Source: DAOUAE01 sp034433795
GTDB lineage: Bacteria > Chloroflexota > UBA6077 > FW602-bin22 > DAOUAE01
DNA: 34,529 bases
Direction of reading: 5' to 3'
NCBI GenBank assembly: GCA_034433795.1
Contig: DAOUAE010000081.1
Span: 1-34,529, forward strand
Shown: positions 14,457 through 23,769 of the stretch, piece by piece
How positions within the stretch are numbered: position 1 is the first letter of the stretch
How the letters are laid out: every line of letters starts with the position of its first letter
Notes under the pieces: model-generated
Told to the model about the DNA's origin: nothing
Database searches by the model: none
Seen by the model: the letters and a program-made list of their open reading frames with translations, nothing else
Position numbers and translations under genes: made by a program

Positions 14457-15914
14457 GACCAGCTGGAGATCAGGTCGGCGCCGGGCCAGATCCCGCAGCT
14501 GGTCGGTGCGGCCCAGCGCGCGCAGCCGCTCGACCATCACCGCCGGTGGGCAGTAAAGGTCCGGGCCGATCTCCATCATCGCCTGGAAGGGATCGCGCAC
14601 GCTGCCCGGACCCGCGCAGTAGCGGTGCCACCAGGCTGAGAGCAGTCCCTCCAGTTCCGCCGCCTTCGCCGGATAAACCTCGGCCAGGTTCACCTGTTCA
14701 TAGGGGTCCTCGGCCAGGTTGAAGAGATATACCGGGTCGTAAGGGTACAGGCCGGGGTGCAGAGTCCGGATAAGCAGCCACTGGTCCTTGAGGACCGCCC
14801 GTTGAAAGGTGTAGATGCCGCAGCCTCGCACAATGTGGTCACGACCGGCGAGCGGCTCTCCCCGCAGGGCCGGAGCGAACGACTGCCCGTCCCATCCCGA
14901 CGGCACCGGCCAGCCCAGCAGGTCCAGCAGGGTCGGCGCCAGGTCCAGCTGGTAGAGAAGAGCCTCACAGCGCAGTCCGCCCGGCAACCCGGGCCAGTCG
15001 ATGATAAGCGGCAGCCGGTGCACCCCCTCGGTCGCCGTTCCATGCTCGAAATACATCCCCAGTTCGCCGATCGCCTCGCCATGATCGCTGCTGACGATAA
15101 TGGCCGTCTCCTCACGGACCCCCAGATCCTCCAGGGTCTCCAGGAGCTGGCCCACCGCCCAGTCAACGTAGGCGATCCCACCATCGTAGCCGTTGACAAA
15201 CTGGATAAAACTGGCCCGGTCGCGGATCTGATCCGGCATGTTCTTATTGCGGCTGCGCCAATCGGTGGTCCGCCCGGACCACCAGTCCCGCGCAGTCCGG
15301 GGGCCATAGATGGTCTCATAGTGACGGGCGATCGTGGCCTCATCGGGGAAGGCCGGCGGTGGCTGGTCGGCCGCCTTCCGAATAAAGGCCTCGGGGGCGT
15401 TGTAGGGAGTGTGGACGTCCCAGTAATTGACGTGCAGAAACCAGCGGTCGCTCCGACCGTGCTGCCGCAGCCAGGGCAGCACCAGGGCGTTGACCTCCTC
15501 GGCGCTCTCCGGCCCTCCGGGCAACTGGTTCCCGTAGAACTCGGTGAAGCCGGCGCTGAACCACCAGGCCAGATGCCGCTGGGCGAAGCCCGAGAAACAA
15601 ACGGTCCGCCAGCCAGCCTTCTGGAAGACCCGCATCAGCATCGGGGCCTCCGGATCGTGCCAGTGGCCCCGTCCGGCGTAGCGGAACTCAGCGCCCGGCC
15701 CTTCGTGACAGGTGACCCCATTGCGGATGCCCAGGCGGCCGCTGAAGAGCGCCGCCCGGGACGGCAGGCAGGGCGCATCCGAGGCGTAGCAGCGGGTGAA
15801 GAGCGTGCCGCGGGCGGCGATGGCGTCGATGGTGGGTGAGAGGTGTCGCCCATAGCCGTAACAGCCCAGGTGATCGGGCCGCAGCGAGTCGATATCGATA
15901 TACAGAATGCGCAT
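14454..15914 (-). CDS. Sulfatase 1 (formylglycine type, CLPSR), cytoplasmic
   Basis: The 486-residue protein is of the type I sulfatase / alkaline phosphatase superfamily. The metal-binding start is MRILYIDIDSLRPDHLGCYG (Asp7/Asp9), the formylglycine motif CxPxR is CLPSR with Cys49, and SSDHGEAIGE carries further metal ligands. The Cys would be converted to formylglycine to act as nucleophile on sulfate esters. There is no signal peptide, so it works in the cytoplasm. The frame opens at 15935, but ATG 15914 has GGGAGGAAG upstream and aligns exactly with the start of sulfatase 2. The two share long identical stretches such as MRILYIDIDSLRPDHL, so they are recent duplicates. It is the last gene of the operon. 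Confidence 0.93.
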   Translation of the reverse strand: MRILYIDIDSLRPDHLGCYGYGRHLSPTIDAIAARGTLFTRCYASDAPCLPSRAALFSGRLGIRNGVTCHEGPGAEFRYAGRGHWHDPEAPMLMRVFQKAGWRTVCFSGFAQRHLAWWFSAGFTEFYGNQLPGGPESAEEVNALVLPWLRQHGRSDRWFLHVNYWDVHTPYNAPEAFIRKAADQPPPAFPDEATIARHYETIYGPRTARDWWSGRTTDWRSRNKNMPDQIRDRASFIQFVNGYDGGIAYVDWAVGQLLETLEDLGVREETAIIVSSDHGEAIGELGMYFEHGTATEGVHRLPLIIDWPGLPGGLRCEALLYQLDLAPTLLDLLGWPVPSGWDGQSFAPALRGEPLAGRDHIVRGCGIYTFQRAVLKDQWLLIRTLHPGLYPYDPVYLFNLAEDPYEQVNLAEVYPAKAAELEGLLSAWWHRYCAGPGSVRDPFQAMMEIGPDLYCPPAVMVERLRALGRTDQLRDLARRRPDLQLV

Positions 15915-15944
15915 GGTCTTCCTCCCTGGATCCATGATGCGGTG

Positions 15945-17387
15945 CTACGGGGAGCGACGGACGCGCTGCAGAATCTCCTCGGCCGCCGCTGCCCGGCCAG
16001 TCTCGCGCAGGCGGGCGGCGAACTCGGCGTAGCGCTGCCGGGCGTACCAGGGGCCTCCCTCCGCCATCACCGTGAGCAGCGGGTCGGGGCCAGCCTCGTC
16101 CCCCGACAGGTTCTGGTGCCACCATTCGGCCAGGAGATGGTCGCAGTGGGCGACAACGTCTGGGCGCTCGGCCGCCACATCACGGGTCTCGTGCGGGTCG
16201 CGGTCGAGGTCAAACAGCATAGTCTCGGGGAAAGGATAGAGCCCGGGATGATACGTCCGGATAAAGAGCCAGGAACCGGTCCGAACGGCCCGCTGGCAGG
16301 TCCAGGCCCCCTGGCCCAGGACGAGGGCAGACCGGCCGGCGAAGGGCTCTCCCCGCAGAGCCGGGGCGAACGAGCGCCCGTCCCAGCGCGCCGGGGTGGG
16401 GAGCCCGAGCAGATCGCACAGCGTGGGCGCGAGGTCCAGCTGGTACACCAGTGTCTCCACCCGGCCGGGATGGGGCAAACCTGGCCAGGAGACGATCAAC
16501 GGAACACGCGTGGTGAAGAAGTCGGCTGTCTGGTGGTCGCCGTAGACGTTCAGTTCCCCCTGGTTCTCGCCGTGGTCGGCGCTGATGATAATGGCTGTCT
16601 CCTCCAGCACCCCGAGGTCGGCCAGGGTGTCGAGCACCTGCGCGAGATGGTCGTCAACGTAGCGGATACCCACGTCGTAACCGTCGATCCACTGCTTGAA
16701 GTCGGCCAGCGTGCGGATCTTTTCGGGCATCCGTGGGTAGTCGGCGCTCCGAAAGGGCAGATCGCGGGCCGAGCGGGGGCCGTAACTCATCCACTGCTGG
16801 GCCAGGATCTCCTCGGTCAGCCAGGCTGGCGCCGGGTCGTCGGCGAACGGATTCCCATAGGTCAGTGGGGTCCGGTACGGCGTGTGGGGGTCCCAGTAAT
16901 TGATATGGAGAAAGAGCCGCTCCCTCCGCCCATGGGCCCGCAGCCAGGGGATCACCGCCCGGTTGACCTCGTCGGCCGTCTCCAGGCCGTTCTTGTTGCT
17001 GTGCTTGTGGACCTCGTCCCAGCCAGCGTAGAAGTGCCAGGCCAGGTGGCGCTGGGCGAACGTGGTGAAGGTGACGGTGTGGTAGCCGTGGCGGCTGAGG
17101 AGCATCGGCAGCGGCAGCCGTTCCGGATCGGTCTGATGCCCGTCACCGGGGTAGCGCATGCGAGCGGCCGTGCCCCCGTGCCCGACCACGCCGGTGTGGA
17201 GACCGAAGCGGCCGCTGAACAGGGCGGTGCGCGAGGGCAGGCAGGGGGCGTCGCTGGTGTAGCAGTGGGTGAAGACCACCCCGCGCTGGGCGATCTGGTC
17301 GATGGTGGGTGAGGTCGCCCGGTGGTAGCCGTAGCAGCTCAGGTGGTCAGGCCGCAGCGAATCGATGTCGATGTAAAGAATGCGCAT
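15945..17387 (-). CDS. Sulfatase 2 (formylglycine type, CLPSR), cytoplasmic
   Basis: The 480-residue protein is the close paralogue of sulfatase 1: identical first 16 residues, DAPCLPSRTALFSGRFG with Cys49 at the same place, SADHGENQGEL near residue 275, and QLDLAPTLCDLLGLPTPARW. Asp7/Asp9 and the SADHG segment are the expected calcium ligands. No signal peptide. The middle (about 140-230), which shapes the substrate pocket, differs most from sulfatase 1, so they probably act on different sulfate positions or sugars. It is translated 30 bp upstream of sulfatase 1 and starts 9 bp after sulfatase 3, with GGAGGAGAG before ATG. Substrate cannot be read from sequence. Confidence 0.93.
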   Translation of the reverse strand: MRILYIDIDSLRPDHLSCYGYHRATSPTIDQIAQRGVVFTHCYTSDAPCLPSRTALFSGRFGLHTGVVGHGGTAARMRYPGDGHQTDPERLPLPMLLSRHGYHTVTFTTFAQRHLAWHFYAGWDEVHKHSNKNGLETADEVNRAVIPWLRAHGRRERLFLHINYWDPHTPYRTPLTYGNPFADDPAPAWLTEEILAQQWMSYGPRSARDLPFRSADYPRMPEKIRTLADFKQWIDGYDVGIRYVDDHLAQVLDTLADLGVLEETAIIISADHGENQGELNVYGDHQTADFFTTRVPLIVSWPGLPHPGRVETLVYQLDLAPTLCDLLGLPTPARWDGRSFAPALRGEPFAGRSALVLGQGAWTCQRAVRTGSWLFIRTYHPGLYPFPETMLFDLDRDPHETRDVAAERPDVVAHCDHLLAEWWHQNLSGDEAGPDPLLTVMAEGGPWYARQRYAEFAARLRETGRAAAAEEILQRVRRSP

Positions 17388-17396
17388 CTCTCCTCC

Positions 17397-18983
17397 TCAG
17401 GCGTGGGCCAGCCGCGCCGGCCAGCGGTCCTCGGTCTGGACCACCAGGTCGAGGGCCAGCCGGATCAGATCCTCGCGAATCGCCCGATAGGCGGGATCGG
17501 CAAAGAGATTGGTGAACTCATGGGGGTCGTGCTCCAGATCGTAGAGTTCGCCGTAGGGCTTGCCGGCGTAGTAGGTGAGTTTCCAGCGGTCCGTGCGGAT
17601 GGTCTTGAGGGTGAGGTCCGGGCGGTAGCCCGAATGGAACTCGGTGAGGATGGCCTGACGCCAGGGGACCACCTGACCGGTGAGGAGCGGAACGAGGGAG
17701 AGCCCCTGGAACGGCCGGGCCGGGGTCACTCCGGCCAGGTCACAGAGCGTGGGAGCGAGATCGACCAGCCCGACCAGCTCCTCGCGCACCACTCCGGCGT
17801 TCTCCTGGTAGGCGCCGGTCAGCCGGCGCCCCCTCACCACGGGGCGCTGCCGGCGCAGGGATGCCGGCAGCCGCCAGATCAGCGGCACGCGCAGCAGCCC
17901 CTCGTAATGAAACGGCCCCTTGCACCAGAGGCCGTGGTCCCCGAGGAGTTCGCCGTGGTCCGAGAAAAAGCAGAGGACCGTCTGCTCCAGGAGGTCCAGC
18001 CGCTCCAGTTCGGCGAGGATCCGCCCTACCACCTCGTCGACCAGCGTGATCATGCCGTAGGTGTGGGCGATGATCTCCCGGGTCTGGGCCTCGGTCACTG
18101 CCGAGGGATTGGGGACGCCGGCGCCTTCGTGGCGCATCTGGCCGACGTAGTAGTCGCGGAAGAAGGGAGGCTTATCGGCCAGTTCGGCGGCCGCCGCCCC
18201 CGGCGCATAACCGTCCCGCCGCACCGGCATCACCACCGTCGCCGGATCGTACAGGTCGCAGTAGGGCCGGGGTGGACACCACGGATGGTGCGGGTCGGGA
18301 AACGAGACCCAGGCGCAGAAAGGCTGCGCGGGACGCTCCTGGACATGGCGGCGGAGGAACTGGACTGTCATCTCCCCGATCCAGGTCGAGGTGTGGCACT
18401 CCACCGGCAGGGCCGACTTCCAGGACCCTGGGGCCCCTGTCGGCGCCGCCAGCGCGGCCTCGCGGCCGAAGAGCGTCAGCGCCTCCGGGTGCGCGCGCCG
18501 CAGCCACTCCCCATAGTGGCCCCCCGGCCGGTTGTGGCCCAGCGTTAGCCACACCTCCTGGAAGCCGTAGTAGTCGCCGTCCCAGGCCGCCAGCGCCGTC
18601 TCCTCGTTCCAGGTGTCGAAGGTGTCCAGCCAGCCCGGTTGGGCTGGCGCTCCGTAGGGGGTGAAGTGCATCTTGCCGATGGCCACCGTCCAGTAGCCGG
18701 CCGTTCGCAGGGTCTGGGCGACGGTGGGGACGTCGGGCGGCAGCGGCACGCCGTTGCACCAGACCCGGTGGCCGCGGACGTAGAGGCCGGTGAGGATGGT
18801 GGCCCGCGAGGGCATGCAGAGCGGGTTCTGGACATAGCAGCGGGTGAAGCGGACGCCCTCACGGGCCAGCCGGTCGAGGTGGGGGGTGCGGACCACCGGG
18901 TTGCCGTAGCAGCCCAGACAGTCCGCCCGGTGCTGGTCGGTGGTCAGCAGCAGAAGATGGGGGCGCACCGGTGTCTCGGCCAT
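17397..18983 (-). CDS. Sulfatase 3 (formylglycine type, CMPSR)
   Basis: The 528-residue protein shows LLLTTDQHRADCLGCYGNPV (metal ligands, the TDQ variant common in COG3119 sulfatases and choline-sulfatase-like enzymes), NPLCMPSRATILTG with the formylglycine Cys56, KMHFTP, FPDPHHPWCPP and FSDHGELLGDHGLWCKG. Motifs and length fit true sulfatases or phosphonate/phosphate monoester hydrolases of that family. The frame opens at 19019, but ATG 18983 has GGAGGGAGAGC directly upstream and lies just after the stop of the preceding gene, so it is the likely start. No signal peptide. It is more distant from sulfatases 1 and 2 than those are from each other. Confidence 0.93.
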   Translation of the reverse strand: MAETPVRPHLLLLTTDQHRADCLGCYGNPVVRTPHLDRLAREGVRFTRCYVQNPLCMPSRATILTGLYVRGHRVWCNGVPLPPDVPTVAQTLRTAGYWTVAIGKMHFTPYGAPAQPGWLDTFDTWNEETALAAWDGDYYGFQEVWLTLGHNRPGGHYGEWLRRAHPEALTLFGREAALAAPTGAPGSWKSALPVECHTSTWIGEMTVQFLRRHVQERPAQPFCAWVSFPDPHHPWCPPRPYCDLYDPATVVMPVRRDGYAPGAAAAELADKPPFFRDYYVGQMRHEGAGVPNPSAVTEAQTREIIAHTYGMITLVDEVVGRILAELERLDLLEQTVLCFFSDHGELLGDHGLWCKGPFHYEGLLRVPLIWRLPASLRRQRPVVRGRRLTGAYQENAGVVREELVGLVDLAPTLCDLAGVTPARPFQGLSLVPLLTGQVVPWRQAILTEFHSGYRPDLTLKTIRTDRWKLTYYAGKPYGELYDLEHDPHEFTNLFADPAYRAIREDLIRLALDLVVQTEDRWPARLAHA

Positions 18984-19011
18984 GCTCTCCCTCCGGCCGC
19001 CGGCCGCCGGT

Positions 19012-20430
19012 TTAGACAAAGCCCGCCGCCGCCTCTTCGGGCCGTGGACGCGAGCCGAGGTAGAGCCGAATCGGGGCGATGCCGGGGGCGCCCCGGTCGG
19101 GGAGCGTCGCGGGCAGCGGCTGACCCAGCAGCGCCGCCAGCCGCTGCCGCTGCTGACGGACCACCTCCGGGAAACGGGCGGCGACGTTCACCTGCTCGGC
19201 CGGATCGCTGGGCAGGTGATAGAGCCGCTCGTCCTGGTCGGGCTGCTCGTAGTTCACGATGTAGTTCCAGGTGCGATCCCGCACGGAGGCGTAGCTGCCC
19301 CAGCCGACGATAACGTACTCCCGGCCGGCCGCACGCCCGTCGAGCACCGGCACCAGACTCTGGCCGTCGACCGGCAGGGCCGGCAGATCGAGCAGGTCGA
19401 GCAGTGTGGGCACCAGGTCGTGGTGCTGGACGAAGGCCTCGACCGTCCCGGCACCCCGTGGCGGGTATCGGAGGAACCAGACCACCTGCGTGTTGTGGGC
19501 GTAGAGGTGGGGGGCGCTCTTGCAGAAGCGCCCGTGGTCGAGGAGTTCGGTCCCGTGGTCGCTCAGGAGAACGAGGACGGTCTCCTCCAGCAGCCGCAGG
19601 TCAGCCAGGTGCTCGAGGAGGCGGCCGACCCAGCGGTCGACAAAGGTGACTTCGCCGAAGTACAGGGCTTTGATCCAGGCGGCCTCGGCCTCGTCGTAGG
19701 GGAACAGGTTGGGGAAGATGAGGTCCTTCCCCTGGTAGTCTGGGAGATAGCGGCGGGCGTACTGGCGGGGCGGGTCCCACGGCTCGTGGGGGTCGAAACA
19801 GTCGATCCAGAGAAAGAAGGGACGGTCGTCGGCGTTCTCGGTCAGCCAGGCCATCGCCTCGCGGAAGACGCGGGCCGAGGTCCAGTCCTCCTCTGAGCGG
19901 CGGTGGCGGTTGTTAAGCAGATACTGGATGAGCACCGCGTGCTGGGCCGGGTCGACCGGGCCCTTGACGAAGGGGGCGATCTCCTCCGGCCGGAGGCGGC
20001 CTCCGCGCCAGTTATCGCTCTCCTGGCCCCGGACGAACTCATAGGTAACAAAGCCGCGGGTGAAGTTCATCGTCGGCTTGAAGAGGTGGTAGGTGTCGCT
20101 GATAAGGGCGGTCTTGTAGCCGTGGCTGAGGAGGTGCTCGGCCAGCGTCGTCTGCTCGGGCGGGATCTTGTGCCAGCCTGGGGGGTTGGGCCAGCAGCCC
20201 CTGGTATCGAACTGGTAGCGCCAGGGGAAGGAGCGCCGGCCGGTGAAGAGGGCCCGACGGGCGGGGATGGTGGGCTCTCCCTCGCCATAGGCCTGGGTGC
20301 AGACCAGGCTTTCGCGGGCCAGGGCGTCGAGCGCCGGGGTCTCCACCCGATCTGGTGTCTGGTGCAGAACCAGGTCGGCCCGCAGGGTATCCAGGCAGAT
20401 GACCACGACGTTCCAGCGGTCCGGGCGCAT
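19012..20430 (-). CDS. Sulfatase-family protein 4 with Thr in place of the formylglycine residue
   Basis: The 472-residue protein has the sulfatase fold: NVVVICLDTLRADL (metal ligand Asp14), ALFTGRRS, FFLWIDCFDPHEPWDPPRQY and LLSDHGTELLDHGRF. At the nucleophile position it reads EPTIPARRALFTG, so Thr54 stands where C/S of CxPxR should be. Thr cannot become formylglycine by known routes. It could act directly as nucleophile, as in phosphodiesterases and phosphoglycerate mutases of the superfamily, or the protein may be inactive. All other catalytic regions look kept, which argues for a phosphatase or phosphodiesterase rather than a dead copy. No signal peptide. Shares DPHEPWDPPR and VDRWVG with sulfatase-like 5. 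Confidence 0.9.
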   Translation of the reverse strand: MRPDRWNVVVICLDTLRADLVLHQTPDRVETPALDALARESLVCTQAYGEGEPTIPARRALFTGRRSFPWRYQFDTRGCWPNPPGWHKIPPEQTTLAEHLLSHGYKTALISDTYHLFKPTMNFTRGFVTYEFVRGQESDNWRGGRLRPEEIAPFVKGPVDPAQHAVLIQYLLNNRHRRSEEDWTSARVFREAMAWLTENADDRPFFLWIDCFDPHEPWDPPRQYARRYLPDYQGKDLIFPNLFPYDEAEAAWIKALYFGEVTFVDRWVGRLLEHLADLRLLEETVLVLLSDHGTELLDHGRFCKSAPHLYAHNTQVVWFLRYPPRGAGTVEAFVQHHDLVPTLLDLLDLPALPVDGQSLVPVLDGRAAGREYVIVGWGSYASVRDRTWNYIVNYEQPDQDERLYHLPSDPAEQVNVAARFPEVVRQQRQRLAALLGQPLPATLPDRGAPGIAPIRLYLGSRPRPEEAAAGFV

Positions 20431-20460
20431 CCGGCTTCCTCCCGATGCTTTCTTGCAGTC

Positions 20461-21918
20461 TCAGGTCAGGTCGGCGAAGAAGGCCCGCTGGTGGGCGGGC
20501 ACGCCGGCTGTCTCCAGCAGGGCCAGGAAGGCCTGGTGCAGCCGGGCCGCCTCTGCCGGGGCCTCGGCCAGCCGGTCGCGGGTGCAGTCCGGATCGGTGG
20601 GCCGGTGGTAGAGGCGGGGCACCAGCGGCGTGGGGTCCAGGATCTGGACCTGCCGGCCGATGCTGTCCACCATCAACGTGGTCTCCGGCTGGAGGTTCTC
20701 GGCCGACCGACAGCCGCAGATGAGCAGCCACTCCCCGTCGGTCACCGTCACCCGGCTGGCCGGGTGGGGCGCCTGGAGGTGCGGCCCGGCGATGGTGGGG
20801 GCGGCCACGGCGATCTCGCGGACCTGTGCGCGCTCGCCGGTCAGGACCGGCACCAGCGAGTGTCCCTGGAGGTGCGGCGGGATCGCCATCCCCAGCAGGT
20901 CGAGGATCGTGGGCAGCAGATCCACCGGTTGGGCCAGCGCCGGGACTCGACGCGGGGTGGCGCCGGGCAGGTAAATGAGGAGCGGGATGTGCGCCACCTC
21001 GGGGTAGAGCGGCAGCGGCTGGTGGACCCGGTCGCGGATGAGCGATTTGCCGATGTAACCGCGCTCCCCCAGGTAGAAGCCGTGGTCGGAGAGAAAAATG
21101 ATCGCCGTATTCTGCAGCAGGCCCAGCGACTCGACCCGGTCGAGCAGAAATCCCACCCAGCGGTCGACCAGCGTGACCTCGCCGGCGTAGAGGGCGCGGC
21201 AGTGCTGGAGCTCCTCTGGTGTCAGGTAGTCGCAGCGGTCGTAGCGTGGGTAGATGACCTCCTCCCCCTGGTAGCCGGGGTCGTAGAGGTCAACATAGTG
21301 GCGTGGTGGGTCCCAGGGCTCGTGGGGGTCGAAGGTGTCCACGTAGAGGAAGAAGGGGGTGTCGTAGGTGTGCTCCAGCCACTCGGCGGCCAGACGCATG
21401 GTGCGGGCGACGAAGTAGTCGTGTTCGTGCTGGCGTCCGTGGACATTGCGGAGGTACTGGACCACCGTGGTCTCCGGGTTGCGGAGTTTGTGGGGCGCGC
21501 AGGGGAGCCGCACCGTGCGGGGGTAGCTCTTCCAGGGGTCGTGCTCCTGGCCCCGGACGATCTCCCAGGACTGGAAGCCCCGCTGGTAGTTGAAGCCGGG
21601 GGTGAAGGGGTGCGGAGTATCGGCGATGAGGCCGGTGACGAGGCCGGCCGGGCGCAGGAGTTCAGGCAGGGTCACGTCGTCGGGGCTCAGGGGGGCCCAG
21701 GGTTTGTAGGTGAAGGTGTAGCGCCCGGTTAAAAGGTCGTTGCGGCAGGGGACGGTGGGGAAGGAGCCGGTGTAGGCCTGGTCGAAGACCAGACACTGCT
21801 GGGCGAAGGCGGTGAGGTGCGGCGTGCGCACCGGGGTCTGGGCGTAGCAGCCCAGGTGATCGCGGCGCAGGGTGTCCGAGACGATAAGAATAACGTTGCG
21901 GACGAGCGGTGCGGACAT
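20461..21918 (-). CDS. Sulfatase-family protein 5 with Thr in place of the formylglycine residue
   Basis: The 485-residue protein has NVILIVSDTLRRDHLGCYAQ (metal ligand Asp15), GSFPTVPCRNDLLTGRYTF, YVDTFDPHEPWDPPRHYVDL and FLSDHGFYLGERG. The CxPxR position holds TVPCR, with Thr55 as the presumed nucleophile and a Cys two residues before... the Arg (Cys58) that is not at the motif position. It shares FDPHEPWDPPR, EVTFVDRWVG-like sequence and LPxLLDLLG with protein 4, so the two form a Thr subgroup within the operon. It is the first of the five sulfatase-family genes, directly after the permeases, with GGGAGGAGAG before ATG. The predicted location is the cytoplasm. Whether the substrate is a sulfate or a phosphate ester is open. 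Confidence 0.9.
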   Translation of the reverse strand: MSAPLVRNVILIVSDTLRRDHLGCYAQTPVRTPHLTAFAQQCLVFDQAYTGSFPTVPCRNDLLTGRYTFTYKPWAPLSPDDVTLPELLRPAGLVTGLIADTPHPFTPGFNYQRGFQSWEIVRGQEHDPWKSYPRTVRLPCAPHKLRNPETTVVQYLRNVHGRQHEHDYFVARTMRLAAEWLEHTYDTPFFLYVDTFDPHEPWDPPRHYVDLYDPGYQGEEVIYPRYDRCDYLTPEELQHCRALYAGEVTLVDRWVGFLLDRVESLGLLQNTAIIFLSDHGFYLGERGYIGKSLIRDRVHQPLPLYPEVAHIPLLIYLPGATPRRVPALAQPVDLLPTILDLLGMAIPPHLQGHSLVPVLTGERAQVREIAVAAPTIAGPHLQAPHPASRVTVTDGEWLLICGCRSAENLQPETTLMVDSIGRQVQILDPTPLVPRLYHRPTDPDCTRDRLAEAPAEAARLHQAFLALLETAGVPAHQRAFFADLT

Positions 21919-21935
21919 CTCTCCTCCCTGGGTCT

Positions 21936-22829
21936 TTAGCCTTTGACGCCGGTGAAGACCACGCCCTGGATGAAGTAGCGCTGGGCGGCGAAGAAGACGA
22001 CGATGACCGGCAGCATCGCCATCAGCGAGGCGGCCATCAGGAGGTGCCAGTCGGTCCCGTGCTCGCCCTGGAACATCCGCAGGCCCAGCGAGACGGTGAA
22101 CTTATCCTTGCTGTGCAGGTAGATCAGCGGTCCCAGGAAGTCGTTCCACGTCCCCTGGAAAACAAAGATGGCCACCGCCGCCAGGGCCGGCTTGGAGAGC
22201 GGCAGGATGATGTTCCAGAAGATCCGGAACGTGCTGGCCCCATCGATCCGGGCCGCGTCGTCGAGATCGAGCGGGATTGTCATAAAGAACTGGCGCAGGA
22301 GGAAGGTCAGGAAGGGGCCGCCGAAGAAGTTTGGCACAATGAGCGGCAGGAAAGTGTCGACCCAGCCGAGATACTTGTAAAGAATGAACTGGGGGATCAG
22401 GGTCACATGGTGGGGGAGCATGAGGGTCGAGAGCATAACCAGGAAGACCACATCCCGTCCCCACCAGCGCAGACGGGCGAACGAGAAGGCGACGATAGAG
22501 CAGGAGAGCACTTTGCCGACAATATCGAAGCCGGTGATAATGGCCGTATTGAGGAAGTAGCGGGCGAAGGGAATGGTCTGGAAGACCTCGACGTAGTTTT
22601 GCCAGCGAACGGGATTCGGGATCCAGCTAGGTGGATAGGTGAAGATGTCCCCCGGTTCTTTCAGCGAGGTCGAGAGGCTCCAGCCCAGGGGAATAAAGAT
22701 CACGACAACCCCGCTGAGGAGCACCAGATGGATGAGAAGATGCGTCAGCCGCTGGCGCCAGCGACGGCCGAGCAGGCCGGCCCGGGCCGGCGCGCGCACC
22801 TGAACCTGCGGTGTGGCCGGAGCGGTCAT
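21936..22829 (-). CDS. ABC sugar transporter permease, MalG-like (CUT1 type)
   Basis: The 297-residue inner-membrane protein has six likely membrane helices, starting at LIHLVLLSGVVVIFIPLGWS and ending near LPVIVVFFAAQRYFIQG, with the cytoplasmic EAA loop DDAARIDGASTFRIFWNIIL-PLSKPAL for contact with the ATPase. The C-terminus QRYFIQGVVFTGVKG is typical of MalG/LacG partners. It forms a heterodimer with the permease encoded 1 bp upstream. No ATPase gene is present anywhere in the window, so a shared MsmX/MalK-type ATPase from elsewhere in the genome is presumably used. Saccharide import is the family role; the exact sugar is not known. Confidence 0.95.
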   Translation of the reverse strand: MTAPATPQVQVRAPARAGLLGRRWRQRLTHLLIHLVLLSGVVVIFIPLGWSLSTSLKEPGDIFTYPPSWIPNPVRWQNYVEVFQTIPFARYFLNTAIITGFDIVGKVLSCSIVAFSFARLRWWGRDVVFLVMLSTLMLPHHVTLIPQFILYKYLGWVDTFLPLIVPNFFGGPFLTFLLRQFFMTIPLDLDDAARIDGASTFRIFWNIILPLSKPALAAVAIFVFQGTWNDFLGPLIYLHSKDKFTVSLGLRMFQGEHGTDWHLLMAASLMAMLPVIVVFFAAQRYFIQGVVFTGVKG

Positions 22830-22830
22830 C

Positions 22831-23754
22831 CTAGCCCCTCCGCGCTTTCAATTCGCCTTCGTAGTAGACCCAGAGGGCCGAACTGCGGAAGACCAGCAAC
22901 GTCAAGGCGAGGATGTAGAAGAAGAGCACCCAGGCCAGGGCGGCGGCGTAGCCCATTTTGAAGTACTGGAAGGCGTTGCGGTAGAGGTAGAGCATAAAGA
23001 AGAGGGTGGCGTCGTGGGGGCCGCCACCGGTCATGATGTAGGCCTGAGTGAAGACCTGGAGCGCCCGGATAATGCCGGTGACCAGCTGGAAGAAGAGAAC
23101 AGGCGTCATCAGCGGCAGGGTGATATGACGCAGCCGGGGCCAGAACCCCGCGCCGTCCACCTGCGCCGCCTCATAGAGCTCGGTGGGAATCCCCTGCAGC
23201 CCAGCCAGATAGACGACCATCCCGCCGCCGATGCCCCAGAGGCTCATGAGAACCAGCGAGGGGAGTGCCCAGTTCTCGTCAGCCAGCCAGGCCGGCCCCC
23301 GGATGCCGAGGTAGCCGAGGAGGGTGTTGAGCAGGCCGAAGTCGGGCGAAAAGACCCAGCGCCAGAGGAGGGCGACGGCCACCCCGGAAAGGACCGCCGG
23401 GAGATAGTAGAGGGTCCGGTAGATCCGCAGGCCCCCGACGCCGCTGTTGAGGAGGAGGGCCAGCGCCATGGCAAAGGCGATGTCCAGGGGGACCGAGGTG
23501 AGGGCGTAGATCGTGGTCACCTTCAGGGCCTGGAGGACCGAGGGATCGGCGGCCATACGGCTGAAATTCTCGGTCCCGGCCCAGCGTGGCGGCGTCAGGA
23601 GGTCCCACTGGGTGAAAGCCAGCCCGGCGGCGGCCAGCATTGGGCCAGCGGTGAAGAGAAGAAAGCCAATAACCCAGGGCGAGGCGAAGAGCCATCCCTC
23701 GAGATTTTCCCGCCAGAGCAGACGCCGCCGTCGCGGCAAGGCACCGATGTTCAT
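22831..23754 (-). CDS. ABC sugar transporter permease, MalF-like (CUT1 type)
   Basis: The 307-residue protein has about six membrane helices (GWLFASPWVIGFLLFTAGPM first, then TIYALTSVPLDIAFAMALAL, LSGVAVALLWRWVF and others) and an EAA loop YEAAQVDGAGFWPRLRHITL-PLMTP. FTQWDLLTPPRWAGTENFSR in the first periplasmic loop and MTGGGPHDAT near the end are typical of UgpA/LacF-type permeases. It starts at ATG 23754 with GGAGGGAAAC upstream, 15 bp after binding protein 1, and ends 1 bp before the MalG-like gene. The order binding protein-MalF-MalG matches classical CUT1 operons. Here three more binding-protein genes are added upstream. Confidence 0.95.
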   Translation of the reverse strand: MNIGALPRRRRLLWRENLEGWLFASPWVIGFLLFTAGPMLAAAGLAFTQWDLLTPPRWAGTENFSRMAADPSVLQALKVTTIYALTSVPLDIAFAMALALLLNSGVGGLRIYRTLYYLPAVLSGVAVALLWRWVFSPDFGLLNTLLGYLGIRGPAWLADENWALPSLVLMSLWGIGGGMVVYLAGLQGIPTELYEAAQVDGAGFWPRLRHITLPLMTPVLFFQLVTGIIRALQVFTQAYIMTGGGPHDATLFFMLYLYRNAFQYFKMGYAAALAWVLFFYILALTLLVFRSSALWVYYEGELKARRG

Positions 23755-23769
23755 TGTTTCCCTCCGGCT

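Noticed and set aside
15843..17312. 489-residue open frame on the + strand opposite sulfatase 2
   Set aside because: Antisense shadow; sulfatase 2 has full catalytic motifs in the other strand.
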